This document shows positions 46,205 through 58,648 of a DNA stretch of 64,000 nucleotides, piece after piece. Numbering within the stretch: position 1 is the stretch's first letter; each line of letters begins with the position of its first letter. The position numbers and the translations under genes were made by a program. The stretch comes from Shiraia sp. slf14 (lineage: Eukaryota > Ascomycota > Dothideomycetes > Pleosporales > Shiraiaceae), in the NCBI GenBank assembly GCA_000498155.1, contig AXZN01000017.1, positions 248,001 through 312,000 of the forward strand. Reading direction: 5' to 3'. Under the pieces are notes generated by a model. The model was not told the DNA's origin, made no database searches, and saw only the letters and a program-made list of their open reading frames with translations.

Positions 46205-46578
46205 TTGAGTAAACATTAGAGCTGCATGGATACAGGCGTTGGGTATGGCGTCGGCATGTAAAAAATTAGTCTAGATCTTCCACGTGTTGTCAGAATGAAC
46301 TCATGTATGATTCGGAAATAATTCACTTGAAAAATGACTCGCATTCGGAGACAAGGCGGTTCGGTAAGCACCCCGACAACCCCACATGTTTTGGTAGTTA
46401 GTCGAGCAACGCTAAATTAATATCAGAGAAGACGTCATAACTGTTCCACACCTGCATTCCCGATCTATCGGAATTTGCGAGAGGCTTGCGAATTCGATAG
46501 CCTTGACACACAGCCAATTTATTGAATCTCTCTGTCACACCAGTAGATACCTCTCTGAATCGAATATCACCGAACACA
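46205..46578. other. Intergenic region between MFS and quinone reductase genes
   Basis: 374 nt; 3' flank of the MFS gene and upstream region of the next. Nothing else seen. Confidence 0.5.
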
Positions 46579-47724
46579 ATGTCATCCTCTTCTCTTTCCG
46601 AGTCTAACACTTCTTTAACCTATACTTATCCGTCTTCTCCGCCACATTTGACCCACACACCTATTCCCAAACCAGGCCCCCAAGATGTTCTCGTCAAAAT
46701 CAAAGCAGCTGCAATCAACCCAGTCGACATTCAACTCTGGGGCAACCCAGTCCTCGGATGGCTAGCGGGCAAGAAAGAGAAAGGCATTGGGCGCGATTAC
46801 TCTGGTGAGATCGTCGAAGTCGGCGACGAAGTCAAAAAGAGTGGTAAATGGAACATTGGCGACGAGGTCTACGGTTTATGTAACCGAGCAACAGCAGAAG
46901 GTACATTTACACAGTATCTGAGCATTGGACCGGAAGAGCCAATGGCAAGAAAACCCAGGGGTTTGACGCACCAACAAGCTGCTGCTATACCTCTTGTTGT
47001 TCTAACAGCGTTTGCGTGTTTGGACTGGCTTCCAACAATATCACAGTCGCCCAATAAGAGTCAGCGTCGTGTCATTGTGTCCGGTGCAAGTGGTGGGGTG
47101 GGACTCTGGTGTGTGCAGCTAGCGAAAAAAGTGTACGGTTGCCATGTCATTGGTATTTGCTCTGGACGAAACGCAGATTTTGTGAAGGAGCTTGGTGCCG
47201 ATGAAGTTATCGATTACGGGAAGCAAGATGTTATCAAGACGCTACGGGAGAAGAGAGGAAAGGAGAAGTATGATCTGTATATTGATTGTGTTGGCGGAAC
47301 GGAGATGTTCAAGCACTGGGTGAGTCAAGTAACATTGCTTTATCACAGTAAGGACTTGCACTAATACCCCGAGTAGACCGATCTTTTACATACATACGGT
47401 GCATACATCACCATCGTAGGCGACAAGACTTCTCGAGAAGCAATGGGAGGACCTTTGACTTATTTCACATACCCATCCCAGGTGTTTCGACATATTCGAG
47501 GTTATATTTTTGGTCCACGATATGCAAATGTCCTTTTGTATCAGAAGAGCGAGTTGCTAGAACAAGTCACCAAGTTGGCGGAGGAAGGTAAGATTGAGGT
47601 CGTTGTTCAGGACGTTGTCAAGGGCATCTTGACGGATCGAGGATATCGAGAAGGCTGGGAGAAAGTCAAGGGATACATGGTTGAAGGCAGAGTAAGGGGA
47701 AAGATTGTGGTTGACGTCGCGTAG
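46579..47724 (+). CDS. MDR-family quinone oxidoreductase / zinc-less alcohol dehydrogenase-like protein
   Basis: Two exons, 46579-47319 and 47377-47724; 362 aa. GroES-like N-terminal part: PGPQDVLVKIKAAAINPVDI, GIGRDYSGEIVEVG and GDEVYGL. The Rossmann NADPH site is VIVSGASGGVGLWCVQLAK, followed by LGADEVIDY and YDLYIDCVGG. The Cys and His ligands of zinc-dependent alcohol dehydrogenases are absent, so it should act as an NADPH-dependent quinone or enone reductase (RTN4IP1/zeta-crystallin-like). The ATG at 46579 is the first in frame; it gives a Ser-rich start MSSSSLSESNTSL. The substrate is unknown. Confidence 0.92.
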
Positions 47725-49171
47725 TGCCCGGAAACCCACATTAATAGTTGTCAAATCTGTATAATTTTCAAGAATGTTGTCATGTTCTCTTATCAAGTTC
47801 AAGACCAACCAAATGCAGTCACATTTGTATGGACGCTTGGACACTATATACCCCACTTTTGTTCAACCTCATCTCGAGGAGCACGCTCACATTTCTCCAT
47901 CAATTTTTCATGCACATCCATCTTAGATGAGTGGCAAGCTATTTTTCGAGTTCCGGATATTGCTCCCTTACTGGAGCCTACTGCGCCACCGATGCGAGGC
48001 TCAATGGGCGCTACTACGATTTTGTCCACAGCTGTCTCTTAAGAGTTTCATCCTCCCATCTTCCAAGAAGCTGGACTCTCGGCGAACCATTTTGAGCAAC
48101 AAGCCACTTCCTTTAATTCCAATTTTTTCCACTCATTTTCTAAGATCTCAGCGTGTACATATCCTCAGTACCGGAGCAATCGAAAGACATCGCGGATGGG
48201 GGTTTGTATCTATTCTTCTCCTTGCACGACCTCATGAAAGATGGCGCGACAGCGGTCTTTCAACATGACCTTTTTCTTCATTCTTTTCCATTTAGCTTAA
48301 AGGCTTTAAGCGTTTCCCTCATGGCTTTGATCTTTGTCGGGTCCTCCCTCCCTTTGTGTTACCCAGGGCGAAAGCCCTTCGATGCGCCACGAGACACGTC
48401 ATGGCTCCTCGAGCAGCACTATCATTATTAAAAACATCGTGTTCAACTCCGCCATTCCAGGCTCTCCCAGCCGTTTGAATTTGCGTTTGAAGGTTGTATT
48501 TTGACTGCGAGTGGAGATTGACCTGTTTCGTTATATGCAGCCACTAGTGCTCCATTGGGCGGTGTAAGAGACAATGTCTTTCTTCAATTACTACAAAATT
48601 TCGTTCTAGAATCAGAAGTTACGCTGGAGCAGGGCCGTTTCTTTTTTGATGTTGGAGACTTTTGCCTGGCGCATCTCTACGTTTCAGTGCTCGCACCCTC
48701 ATTTCACCAATTACTAGGCGTTTCACCCACGACTGCCTGATTAAGATACAAAAACACAACGGCCCACCCGCTCCTTCCTCACTATGAAAACGCTCCTGCC
48801 CTGTGGGCGCCGTAGCCAAGGCGCTAGTCCGTTTCCTAGGCAGTTGCGTCCGCGTGCCTGACAGCGGCATCAAGGGACTGTACAACAATACAAACCACAC
48901 CTTCGACAATCCCTTGCATGTACTTTCTCTCCCCGACAAAACACCACTCCTGTCCCTACTGTCCCCTTTGGTTCACTCCTTCTCATCTCGGCCAGCCCGA
49001 CTTTCCTTCCTTCTAACTGCAGGCAGTCTGTCATTCATTACTTCACCCACAGCTTCACGCGCTGCCAGGCCAGGTGCTGCGGTCCCTGTCAACCTTCTAC
49101 CGCACACAGCCATCCACAAGTTTGCAACACTTTAACAAACAGCATTCCATAACACTCGCTTCATCGCCGCC
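47725..49171. other. Intergenic region with pyrimidine-rich leader
   Basis: 1.45 kb without a supportable gene. From about 48880 to 49160 it is strongly C/T-rich (runs such as CTTCTCATCTCGGCC), as in 5' leaders of highly expressed fungal wall genes. Confidence 0.45.
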
Positions 49172-50648
49172 ATGAAGTCCATCGTTTTGGCCACCGCGCT
49201 GGTTGCGTGCGCTTTGCTAGGCACCGCGAGCGGTCGCCCCCTCAGTGAGTGATATACGCACGATCTTATATTGTTGATCTAATACACTTCAAGTCACCAA
49301 GCGCGCCGTAGTCACTGATGTAGTCTACGTCACTGAGACGGTCACCAACGTTGTTGTCTATGTCGATGAAGATGGACAGCCGTACTTGACGACCACTATC
49401 GACCAGGTGTCTAGCGCTGTCATCACAACCACTGAACCTGTTCCCACTCCAGAGGCTCCTAGCTCTTCAGCCGTGCAAGTCCCCGCTCCTGCTTCACCTG
49501 TAGTCTCATCGGCCGATCCTGTTGCAAGCCAGCCTACAGTTGTCGAGGTGAAGAACACTCCTCCGCCAACCACCTCTGTAGTTGAGCCACCACCAGCTTC
49601 GACTCCCCCTCCGCCACCAACAACCACTGAAGATCAAGCGCCTGCTCCTAGCGCTCCTCCTTCTACTACTTCTGCAGTTGAACCACCGCCGCTACCAACC
49701 ACTGAAGAACAGGCACCTGCTCCCAGCACTCCTGTGTCTTCGGCACCAAAACCAGAGGAGCCTAAGCCCGAGCCAACTCCAAGTCCCGCCCAGCCTGTAT
49801 CCTCTGCAGCGCCCAGCGCGCCTGTAGTCACGACTGAGGATAATGGCCAACTTGGAATGGGTATCACTTATGATCCTTTTACCGGCTCTTCATCCAGCTC
49901 CCAGTGCAAGACTGAGCAGGAAATTGCCAGTGACTTCAACAAAATGAAGGACTATAAAGCCGTCCGCATCTACGGCCAAGGCTGCAACATTATTCCAGCT
50001 GCCATCCAAAACGCACTCAAGAACGGACAGAAACTCATGGCCGGAGTGTATCTGACTCACCGGGGTAACGGCGAAGATCTTGGTCAAGTCATCCAAACTT
50101 ACAAGAACGCAATTGATAAATATGCCGGCGGCAACTGGGACGTTGTCCAACTGTTTTCTGTTGAGAACGAGCGTGTCAACGATCATGATTACACCGCTTC
50201 AGAAGTTGTTGATGCTATCCATGACGCCCGTGACCAGCTTCGCGGAGTAGGTTACAACGGTGCTGTCGGCGCTGTCGAAACTGTACCTGCCACAATCGAC
50301 AACCCTGCCATTTGCCAAGCCTCCGACGTGGTCATGATCAACTGCCACGCTTTCTTCGACGCAAATTCAGAGGCCAAAGATGCAGGAAGCTTTGTGAAGT
50401 CGCAGATGGAACAAGTCAAGTCCGCCTGCAACAACAAGCGCGTCGTTGTCACCGAATCTGGTTGGCCTCACCAGGGTAATGCCAATGGTAAAGCCGTCCC
50501 TTCGCTCGACAACCAACGCATCGCCCTCGATTCGATCCGTGCCAACTTCAAAGGCGACATGTTCCTTCATAACGCCTTTGATTCCACCTGGAAAACGGAC
50601 TGGGCGTCTTCTTTCAATGCTGAGCGCTACTGGGGCATTCTCCAATAG
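49172..50648 (+). CDS. Secreted cell-wall glucanase, GH17 (Scw4/Mp65-like)
   Basis: Two exons, 49172-49244 and 49294-50648; 475 aa. Signal peptide MKSIVLATALVACALLGTASG; a dibasic Kex2-type site (ITKR) follows within ten residues. A VTDVVYVTETVTNVVVYVDE segment common in fungal wall proteins comes next, then a Pro/Ser/Thr-rich stalk (about 75-220) with imperfect repeats. The C-terminal GH17 barrel starts at GMGITYDPF and includes VRIYGQGC, the acid/base Glu in FSVENERV and the nucleophile Glu in VVVTESGWPHQG. It probably hydrolyses or transglycosylates beta-1,3-glucan at the wall. There is no hydrophobic C-terminal GPI signal; the protein ends RYWGILQ. Confidence 0.94.
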
Positions 50649-50966
50649 TCGCATCATCGCATTTGGCGTCTATTCGGAGTTGTTAGGTTGCCTTTTTCAC
50701 TACACAGACGTAACCTGTAAATGTCCTTTTCATCACTTGCCATATGTACCATCAACGGATGGCTGCATGTGGCTGCGTAGGGTATTTCTGGGGACATTAT
50801 GAATCATGGGGAATGCATCATGTAGCATAGATATCCAATCTCAGATGAATGAAATCACGATATGAAACCGAATTCTGTTGCCATTGTCTAATAGTGTCTA
50901 TAAGCCCTTGAGGATGGAAGTCTATATGAACGCTTGAGTGCTTGAGGTTGGAACAAGTCAACGTTC
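50649..50966. other. Convergent 3' intergenic region
   Basis: 318 nt between the stop codons of the GH17 gene and the PLP decarboxylase gene. No feature seen. Confidence 0.5.
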
Positions 50967-52768
50967 TCAATAACCCAGCTCTACAGCCGTCTCTTCCAGA
51001 GCCTTCACCAATCCATCCAACGTTCCTCTCCTCGTATTCCCATTAACCACAACCCTAAAGAACTTACCCTTCTCCCCCGGCGCAAAATCAATCATGAACC
51101 CACGACTAATCAACCGCCTCGCAATCTCCGCCGTCTGCCTACCATTCACATCCGGATCCTCACTCAAAACCCCCCCTTTGGCATAATAAAAGCACACCTG
51201 CAAACAAGGCAAAGGCTCTGGGCTAATCGCCACAAAGCTCCCACTCTCTTTCACTTTTTGCAGAAAATACTCCGCATTCTCATACGCGGTGCTCACCAAG
51301 TTCTCGAAATGCTCGTGTCCGTAGTACCGCAGCGCAAGGAAGAACTTGAGACTATCGCCCCTCCTGCCACACTGCGGCGTGAGATCAGCGAGATCGTATA
51401 TGTCGTCGACGTGCGCTGCGTCGTTGTTGTGGAAGAGGTATCCCGCGGGGAGCGTGAGGGCTTTGTAGAAAGTGGACATGTTGCTTCCGAGCAGGAAGCC
51501 GCAAGTGACAGGGACGCCGAGCATTTTGTGCGGGTTGATGGCGATGCTGTCTGCGAGGTGGGCGCCATGTAGTCGGGACTCTGCGTGTTTCTTGGAGAAG
51601 ACGACGCTGCCGCCCCAGGAGCCGTCGATGTGCAGCCAGAGATTGTGTTTCTTGCACACGGCGCTGAGGGCGGCGAAGGGGTCGAAGGAGCCGTGGACGG
51701 TGGTGCCGGCTGTGGCGTTGAGGAAGAAGGGGGTTTCGCCGCGGGCGGAGCTTTCGGTGACGAGCCGGTCGAGTTCAGAGGGGATCATGCGGCCGGTGGA
51801 ATCGACGGGGACGGGGATGACGTTTTGGGAGCCGAGGCCGTAGAGGTTGGCGGCTTTTTCGATGGAGTAGTGGCCGTGGGCGGAGGTGAAGAGGGTGAAT
51901 TTGTGGGTGCCGTTGCCGTGGGTTTTGGTGTCTGGGTAGAGGGTGTTGCGGGCGATGACGATGGCTGTGGCATTGGAGGCTGAGCCGCCTGGCTGGGAGA
52001 TTCCGCCTGATGTGGAGGGTGGGAACTTGAAGAGATTGGCGAGGTATTTGGTTGTGCGTTTTTCAACGAGGGTGAGGACTGGGGAAACTTGGTAGACATG
52101 TACCTGGGGGAGATGAGCTGGTGCTGTGGATGTCGACAGGAAGACAAGTACTGACATTTGTGTTTAGCGCAGCGAGAAGAAGTTCGCTGACAAGCCCAAC
52201 CTAAATCGATTTTAATTATATGTTCAGTTGGTGTATTTGAATGAAAGACGTACTGCATTGGTGCTGGCATAAAGCTTGTCCAAGAAGCCTTGGTCCCAGG
52301 TGTTGACACTATACTTCAGAACAGACTGTATGATTGACAAAAGTCCTTCTTTACCTTCTTTCTCTCCAATCTCCAATTCTTTCTCTAGGATACTCTCTAA
52401 TTTCTTCGGTGGATGTTGTTCGACAAGCGTGGTCCTTGGACCTCCACCTTCAGTCCTCAAGCCATGGCCAGTATGCTTTGTCTTCGCATCCTCGTCCGCA
52501 GCTGCCACAAATGGCACTATAAGATCTTGAACCGCAGTTAAGAGCTATATAACTGTGTCAGCGCAGCTCAATCAAGGATAAAAATCAACATGAATATTGA
52601 ATGTTCAAAAGAAAAGCCACGTGAGAGTATGTACAGTGTCTGTCCGACGTCGGAATGGTCGGAATAATATTCCGAGTTCAATGCAGGACTTACATCTTTG
52701 ACTTCATTCGCTCGATCGAGAGGTACTTCGGCACGAGCGTGAAAACCATTCCCATTGGTGGTAGACAT
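50967..52768 (-). CDS. Group II PLP-dependent amino-acid decarboxylase (GAD/CSAD-like)
   Basis: Four exons: 52768-52694, 52544-52254, 52200-52156 and 52103-50967; 515 aa. Family features: KYSVNTWDQGFLDKLYAST near the N-terminus, then SPVLTLVEKRTTKYLANLF, GGISQPGGSASNATAIVIAR, SAHGHYSIEKAA, FFLNATAGTTVHGSFDP and LHIDGSWGG. The PLP-binding Lys330 lies in DSIAINPHKMLGVP. The wording is that of the animal-type glutamate / cysteine-sulfinate decarboxylase branch rather than the bacterial-type GAD usual in fungi. Substrate specificity cannot be told from sequence: glutamate, aspartate and cysteine sulfinate are all possible. Exon 3 is only 45 nt. No targeting signal is seen, so it is probably cytosolic. 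Confidence 0.93.
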
Positions 52769-53096
52769 CGTTCAGGCGATGTGATTGTTAGGCCGAGTGT
52801 AGTACAGTGAACAAGTGGTGGTCAGAAGAGACGGACGAAACAAGACAAAGAGTCAGGACATAATACGCTAACGCAAAGTCTTTTACGTAGACCATTTATG
52901 GACGTGAAATTATAATTCTCATTCCTACACGAATACCATCATAGGTCAAAATTTCTCATGGTATATGCACTAAAAAGGTATCTATATAGGCGAATCAGAT
53001 GAGAGAAGTCGCCAACTGTGGACCCACCCAATTTTTGCCCAAACAACGCCATTTGCCATGCCTCAGATAAGATATTCTACACGCAATGCGGGATTA
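52769..53096. other. Intergenic region upstream of the decarboxylase
   Basis: 328 nt; decarboxylase promoter and nop9 3' flank. Nothing else seen. Confidence 0.5.
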
Positions 53097-55310
53097 TTAT
53101 TGCGCCACAACGCTCGCTTTACCATGTTCCTTACTTTTGCTGTCGTCGCTACGTCCAAATTTGCTGTTTTCTCCCTTCGATTTCCTGTCTTCTGCTTTTC
53201 TCTTTTCTGCCGCTTTAGCAGCATGTCTTTGTCTCGCAATTTCGATGGCACTCAGATGCTTGCCAGATTTGTTGCTCGAATTTTGCTGTGTCTGGCGAGG
53301 AGGAGTTACGGAAGATTCGCCATTGCTTTCTGGGAAAGACTGGAAACCATCATTGCCTGCTGTATATTTACACAGTCTTACCCAGTCGCCACGTTTCCGC
53401 TTGTAGAGATCCATTCGCCAATTTCGCCAGACGGCGCGACCTACGAAGGATTCTCGTAACGAGTTCTCATTCTCAGCTAGCTCCTCAGCAACGCGCTCGC
53501 GAATAAAGGCAAGACCATTGGTGCCATCCCAAATGGCATCAATGACTCGAGAAGCTGCAGGATCTAATGCAAGTTCTCCGACATGTCCGTAGAATTGTTG
53601 AATCATCTTACGACGAAAGATGACTGACGCGTGTTTTGCCGTCAATGCCGCTTGGAGTGTTCGAGATGCTGTAGGATCACGTGCCAGTTGAACAGACAGC
53701 TCGGGTGACAACTTTGTTAGGGAGTCAAAAATGAGATCTCCCAGAGGGCCGTCTGCCGCCATCATGGTTTGAGCTAGCAGCGACCCATGCAACTTCTCTG
53801 GCGAATGATCATGCTTGCCCTTCTGCTTGCCATCCTCGAGTGGGACATCGTTTATTTTCAAAATGCGTGTCACCTCAAACCCATTGGAGCCGCTATAGGC
53901 AGTCTCAAGTTGGGCCTTGATTGGAGATGTATTGACACCTCGGGCTACACACCGCTCAATCAGTGTTTTGATAATAGCAGTTCGGTTTCGCTCCACAAGG
54001 CTGGGGATCTGGTCGACAATTTGACGCATAGCCTCTTGGAGATCATCTTTACCGAGCCTTTCCAGGATCTTTCCAGCCACATACCCTGCAATTTCATTGC
54101 GGGCCAAGCTGCCCATGCGCTGTTTGAAGAATTCTCCGTAGATCGATTTGAATAGTTTCCCGGGAGCATTCTCAATGATGGTCTCCAACAGACGGGAACC
54201 AATAGGGTCATAAATGAGGCCGTTGATGAACGCGGCACTCTCTGTGCCCTCTGCGATTGGGTCGTCTGGTAGCAGTTTGTGAATTAGAGAGCTCTCGTCT
54301 TTAGCTCGAGATTTTCCAAAAAGCGAAAGCTCTAATTTAAGGAGCAGCTGTAACGTAGGGTTGCCAAGTGGATGTGTAGCCAGCAAACGCAAATTTTGGG
54401 TATCGAGCGACGATGTGGTAGTGGTGATGAATTTTTCTAGAGCATCGAGGAATGATTGCGGAACAGGTCTCTTCTCCAGTGACCGTTCTTGTCCCTTGTC
54501 CAAACCTGAGATGCCGACTCTTTCTTTGCGTTTGCTCTGAAGGACAGACTTGCTCTTATTCTCCAGTGGCGAGCCAGACAAAACTACCAACAGCACTCGA
54601 AGCACGTGTGAAGCGAAACGGTCGGTCAGCAAGTAGCCAATGTGCTCCTCCAATTCACCCAGGGTATAGAGAAACAAGTTCTCCATGGAGACGATGACCT
54701 GGTCAGGATCGGAGGATGGGGGTGTTTGCAACGAGTGTGGCTCGGCAAGCTCGAGGGTAACGGTGGGGGCAGCATGGATGAAGAGTGCTTCGCAGCAGTG
54801 GGAGGCGAATCTGTGTTGGACCAGGTTGAGGAAGCTGCGAGTGGTTAGCAGAAAGCGAGTGCCAAGTAGGAGATGCTAAACTGACTGTCCATTGAATTTT
54901 TGGAATAAATTCTTCAGCTGGTCTGGCGTGGAGAGGAGGATCAATCGCTCCAGTAAGCGTGAGCACGACTGGCTGTTGGCAATCTTCAATTCTTTGCCGT
55001 CTGCTTCTTTGTACACGCTCTCGAGAAAAAGATTGCGGGCTTCTGGATCCTCGAACTGGTTCAGCTCGAGCATCTCATCGGCGCGCTTGAAGTACTCCTG
55101 CTCCTCCTCGTCGAGCATGCCATAGAAGGTGAGGGCTGCAGGACCCTGTGTGACGTCGTCAGTGGCTTCATAGTGGAACGCCTCTTCTTCGAGCGCAGGT
55201 GCAGTCTCGTCGGGCTTGAGGCGCTTGGAAGCAGCATGGCTGTCGTCTGCGTCATGCTTGCGCTTCTTCTTCTCCTCGCGGCGACCGCGCTTGATCTTTT
55301 CCTTGGGCAT
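53097..55310 (-). CDS. nop9: Nucleolar pumilio-like ribosome-biogenesis protein Nop9
   Basis: Two exons, 55310-54886 and 54834-53097; 720 aa, the expected length. The basic N-terminus MPKEKIKRGRREEKKKRK is nuclear/nucleolar. Pumilio-type helical repeats run from about residue 100 to 600, for example SCSRLLERLI, HFLNLVQHRFASHCCEALF, LTDRFASHVLRVLLVVLSG, ATHPLGNPTLQLLLKLEL, YDPIGSRLLETIIENAP and AGYVAGKILERL. The C-terminus is Lys-rich. Nop9 binds 20S pre-rRNA and holds off premature cleavage during 40S maturation. The 51-nt intron joins Gln-His and restores the repeat HFLNLVQHRFASH. The start ATG is chosen as the one opening the conserved Lys/Arg-rich N-terminus. It diverges from the RINT1 gene. 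Confidence 0.95.
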
Positions 55311-55859
55311 GGGCGAGGGAGTGGCTGCGGTGCAACGACGGAGAAGTTCGCAGGGCGGCTCGGCTATTTCTGGGAGGGTAGAAAAAAGTTTTGGCGGCGG
55401 GCAGGGCCAACGGCGCAGATATAGGAAGCGTGGACGGGGCGGCGGCGCAGCAGGAAAGCAGGCAGGGCGCAATAGACAGTCGAGGACGGGGTGAGACGAA
55501 GCAGCACGGGTGCATTAGGTAGTTTTTCAGTGGCAGCAGCAAGAATGGGCCGAGAGTGATGGTCGACGGCGAATGGTAGCCATGGTTGGCCCAAGCACCC
55601 GTTGTCCCAGATCGATCGAGTTTGTTAGCGACGAGCCTTGCAGCGACCGGCGGAGGGCAGCGGCGACCAGGGCCCAACCCGGCCAGGGCAGGCACGCAGG
55701 GCCGCATGGCAGGAGCGACCCAGTGCCAGTGCAGTGCCAGAGCCAGCGCTAGTCGGGCCCCTCGCGCCACCACCGCCTCGTAGTGCTGTGCTGGATGCTG
55801 GATGCTGGATGCCATCGTACGATTGCTCACCTCCTCCTCCCACACTAGACCTCGCCAGC
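55311..55859. promoter_or_regulatory. Divergent promoter region of nop9 and the RINT1/TIP20 gene
   Basis: 549 nt, GC-rich, with a triplet repeat GATGCTG (about 55794-55811). Both genes start outward from it. Open frames on both strands reflect GC content, not genes. Confidence 0.45.
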
Positions 55860-58648
55860 ATGGACGACAGGGTCGACGACTTCCTCGACGACAAGCTGCA
55901 AACAGCGGCCGACCTCGACGTGCACAATCTCGACGCCCTGCTCGCCCGCATCACCGACCAGCAGACAACGCTCAAGCGCCAGCTCGACCAGGCCCAGCAC
56001 GACCTCCACCACGCAAAGCAGCATGCCCACGACCACCACGCCCGCGGCCAGCACCAAGCGGCTGAGTTTAGCCGCCAGCAGGCCGACATTGACCGCCGCC
56101 TGCTGGTCATCACCGCCTCAGACACCAGCGATGACGCAGTGCCGCGCTTCGAGACGTTCCTCGACACCCTGCACCGGCTCGACGTCGCCAGCGGATACTT
56201 GGAACTATTGAGTGCCGTCGACGTCCTCAGGTAGGACAGCCATGGGGCCATTGGGCCATGAGCAACGACCACCCTCAGCTGATATCCAGCAGCAAACACG
56301 CCCACTCGCAGCTTCCCACTTCGCCAGACGCTGCCCTCGAGCCGTACAAGCAACTGCGCGCCCTGCATTCTCACCTGGCCAGCCTGCAGGACAATGCGGA
56401 AGGCGCCGCCCCGCAACTGCTCCACCATGTACATACCATCACCCACCATCTGCGCACCCAGATCCTCGATGCCTTTTCGTCCCATCTCGATCGGGTCCTC
56501 AAGAAGATCCATTGGCCCACTCCCAAGGCCACCGTTCCCGCCCAATTGCGTGAAGAATGGGAGACGGCCATTGTGCAGCTGCTACAGTTGCAAATGCCCG
56601 ATTTGGAGGGAGCCAACTACGCAAGCAGCCCTGGTGACAAAATCAAGCTCCCTCCTGTGCTATTCCCCCTCGAAGTCCTCGTGCAGCCCCTAGAAATGCG
56701 CTTCCGTTACCATTTTGAAGGCGACAAGCCCACCAATCGTATTGATAGGCCAGAGTACTTCCTTTCTCATGTCACCACGCTGTTGAATGACTACAGCACA
56801 TTTGTGAGCGACCATGTGCAACCTGTACTGCTCAAGCACTTCCGAGGCACTGACCTGGCCCTCAATCCCGTCTACATTGATGCAATGTCTGCTTTCATCA
56901 CTGCACTCCTGCCCATGCTCAGGTCCAAGATTGGCTCGCTTCTGCCAAAAGTCGCTGCGCAGCCCCAGCTCCTAAGCCACTTGATGCACGAGCTAATGAA
57001 CTTTGACTCCTCCATTAGAGAAAACTGGGGCTATGACGGAGGGTACGGTGTAGATGGATGGAAAGGGCTTTCATGGGAATTTCTCGTGCAGGGTGATTGG
57101 TTTGGACGCTGGCTGCAGGTCGAAAAAGACTGTATGTCTCCTCATTACAGCGGGCACTGCCGTCGGACTAATGCGCACTTTAGTTGCCTTGGCTCGCTAT
57201 CAGAGCATCGTCGACGCACCAGACTTCGGAGATCTAGATTACGAGAGTGTAGATCCAAAGGCTACCAAGCCTACCAAAGGAGCGATCCGCGTAAACGACC
57301 TACTGGAGACAATCACTGGTATGTCAGTGCAGCAAGCTTACACCGACACTCTTACTGATTGTGAGCGGCAGATCGATACAAACCCTTGACATCCTTCAGC
57401 CAAAAGCTGACTTTCTTGATCGACATCCAGATCGCCATCTTCGACAAACTTCATGAAAAACTGCTGAGCAATCTCGAAGCTTATCTGACCATGACCACAG
57501 CCCTGGGTCGGGCAATGGGCAGTGTTACCAAGGAGGAACAGGACAAATTACTTGGCGTCGACGGACTAGAGCGCCTCTGCAAAACGTACGGGAGTGCAGA
57601 CTATCTTGAAAAGGCAATGCGGGATTGGAGCGACGACGTGGTAGGCTACCATTGCATGCAACGGCAACACCCACCCGAATAACATTGGCTGACTGCTGCA
57701 GTTTTTCTTGGACATCTGGGAGGGGCTGCAGGATCGCGCTCGCCAAGAGAGCAACATTGGTGGCAGGACAGTTGCCGATGTCGCCGAACGGACATCGAAA
57801 GCCGTTGGAGAAGACACTGACAGTGGCGGACTCTTTGACGAAACAGCCTCGTGGTACGCGCGCTTGCGCGATCGTAGCGAGAAGATCATCATCGATACGT
57901 TGAACAGCAATGTCCGCGAGGCATTGCGGCCCTATCGTCACATGTATGTCTACCAAATAGGGAATATCTACGTTCACAAACTTACTTTTTCTTCTCTTGC
58001 AGTAATCCCTGGGCCACTCTCAGCGGCTCTGCAGCCTCGCTTGGCCATGTCAATTCTTCCCCTACGGCAGAGATAGACCCACTGCTCACCCACCTGAACA
58101 GTACATTGGGTTTCTTGTCCCGTGCTCTCGCATCTGCGCCCTTGCGCCGCATTACCAGAGCGGTTCTTGCCACGATTTCAAGCACGATTTGGGACAATGT
58201 GATCAATCGACATCGATTCTCAACAGCAGGGGCGACCCAGCTTCATGCTGATCTGGCGGTTATCTGTCGTGTTGTCAACAAGCAAGTGGGGCCTGGCGTT
58301 GCGGAAGCAGGTCTCAGGAGATGTCTCGAAGGTGTTCAGCTCGTGGGACTACCCGTCAAAGGTGGCAAAGGTCAGGCTTCGAGGACGTTTGCGAGTGCAA
58401 CGGATGAGGGTGGCGAAGAAGATTGGGAGGCTTGGGGAGGTGGGGACGACGTAGCGCCACCTCCGCAAAAAGAAAACACAACAGCGGAAGACGAAGCAAA
58501 CGCAGATTTTGGACTGTGGGAGGTGGAACGACGTCTCTTTGCAGATAATCAGGCTGCCAGAGATGTGCTTGACGAGTTGGGCATCGAACTGTTGACAGAA
58601 ACCGAGGCTAGGGCTGTCTTGCGGAAGCGGGTGGAATTGGCAGGGTAG
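55860..58648 (+). CDS. RINT1/TIP20-family vesicle-tethering protein (Dsl1/NRZ complex)
   Basis: Six exons: 55860-56230, 56290-57131, 57184-57318, 57372-57640, 57702-57943 and 58003-58648; 834 aa. The N-terminal 110 residues are a coiled coil (LDALLARITDQQTTLKRQLD, then QQADIDRRLL). The body carries RINT-1/TIP20 features: RYHFEGDKPTNRIDRPEYFL, MHELMNFDSSIRENWGY, WLQVEKDFALARYQ, LTFLIDIQIAIFDKLHEKL and the C-terminal NVINRHRFSTAGATQLHADL. Family members tether COPI vesicles at the ER in the Dsl1/NRZ complex; human RINT1 also binds Rad50. The first intron is taken as 59 nt ending GATATCCAG; a 32-nt alternative ending CATGAG is also in frame but too short. It shares a promoter region with nop9. 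Confidence 0.92.

Noticed and set aside
44362..47724. Secondary-metabolite or resistance cluster around the MFS pump and quinone reductase
   Set aside because: No backbone enzyme (PKS, NRPS, terpene cyclase) or dedicated regulator lies beside them; two adjacent genes are not enough.
55625..56545. 306-codon open frame on the minus strand across the first exons of the RINT1/TIP20 gene
   Set aside because: It lies antisense to real coding exons in GC-rich DNA and its product (Trp/Ser/Cys-rich, irregular) has no family character; a shadow of codon bias.
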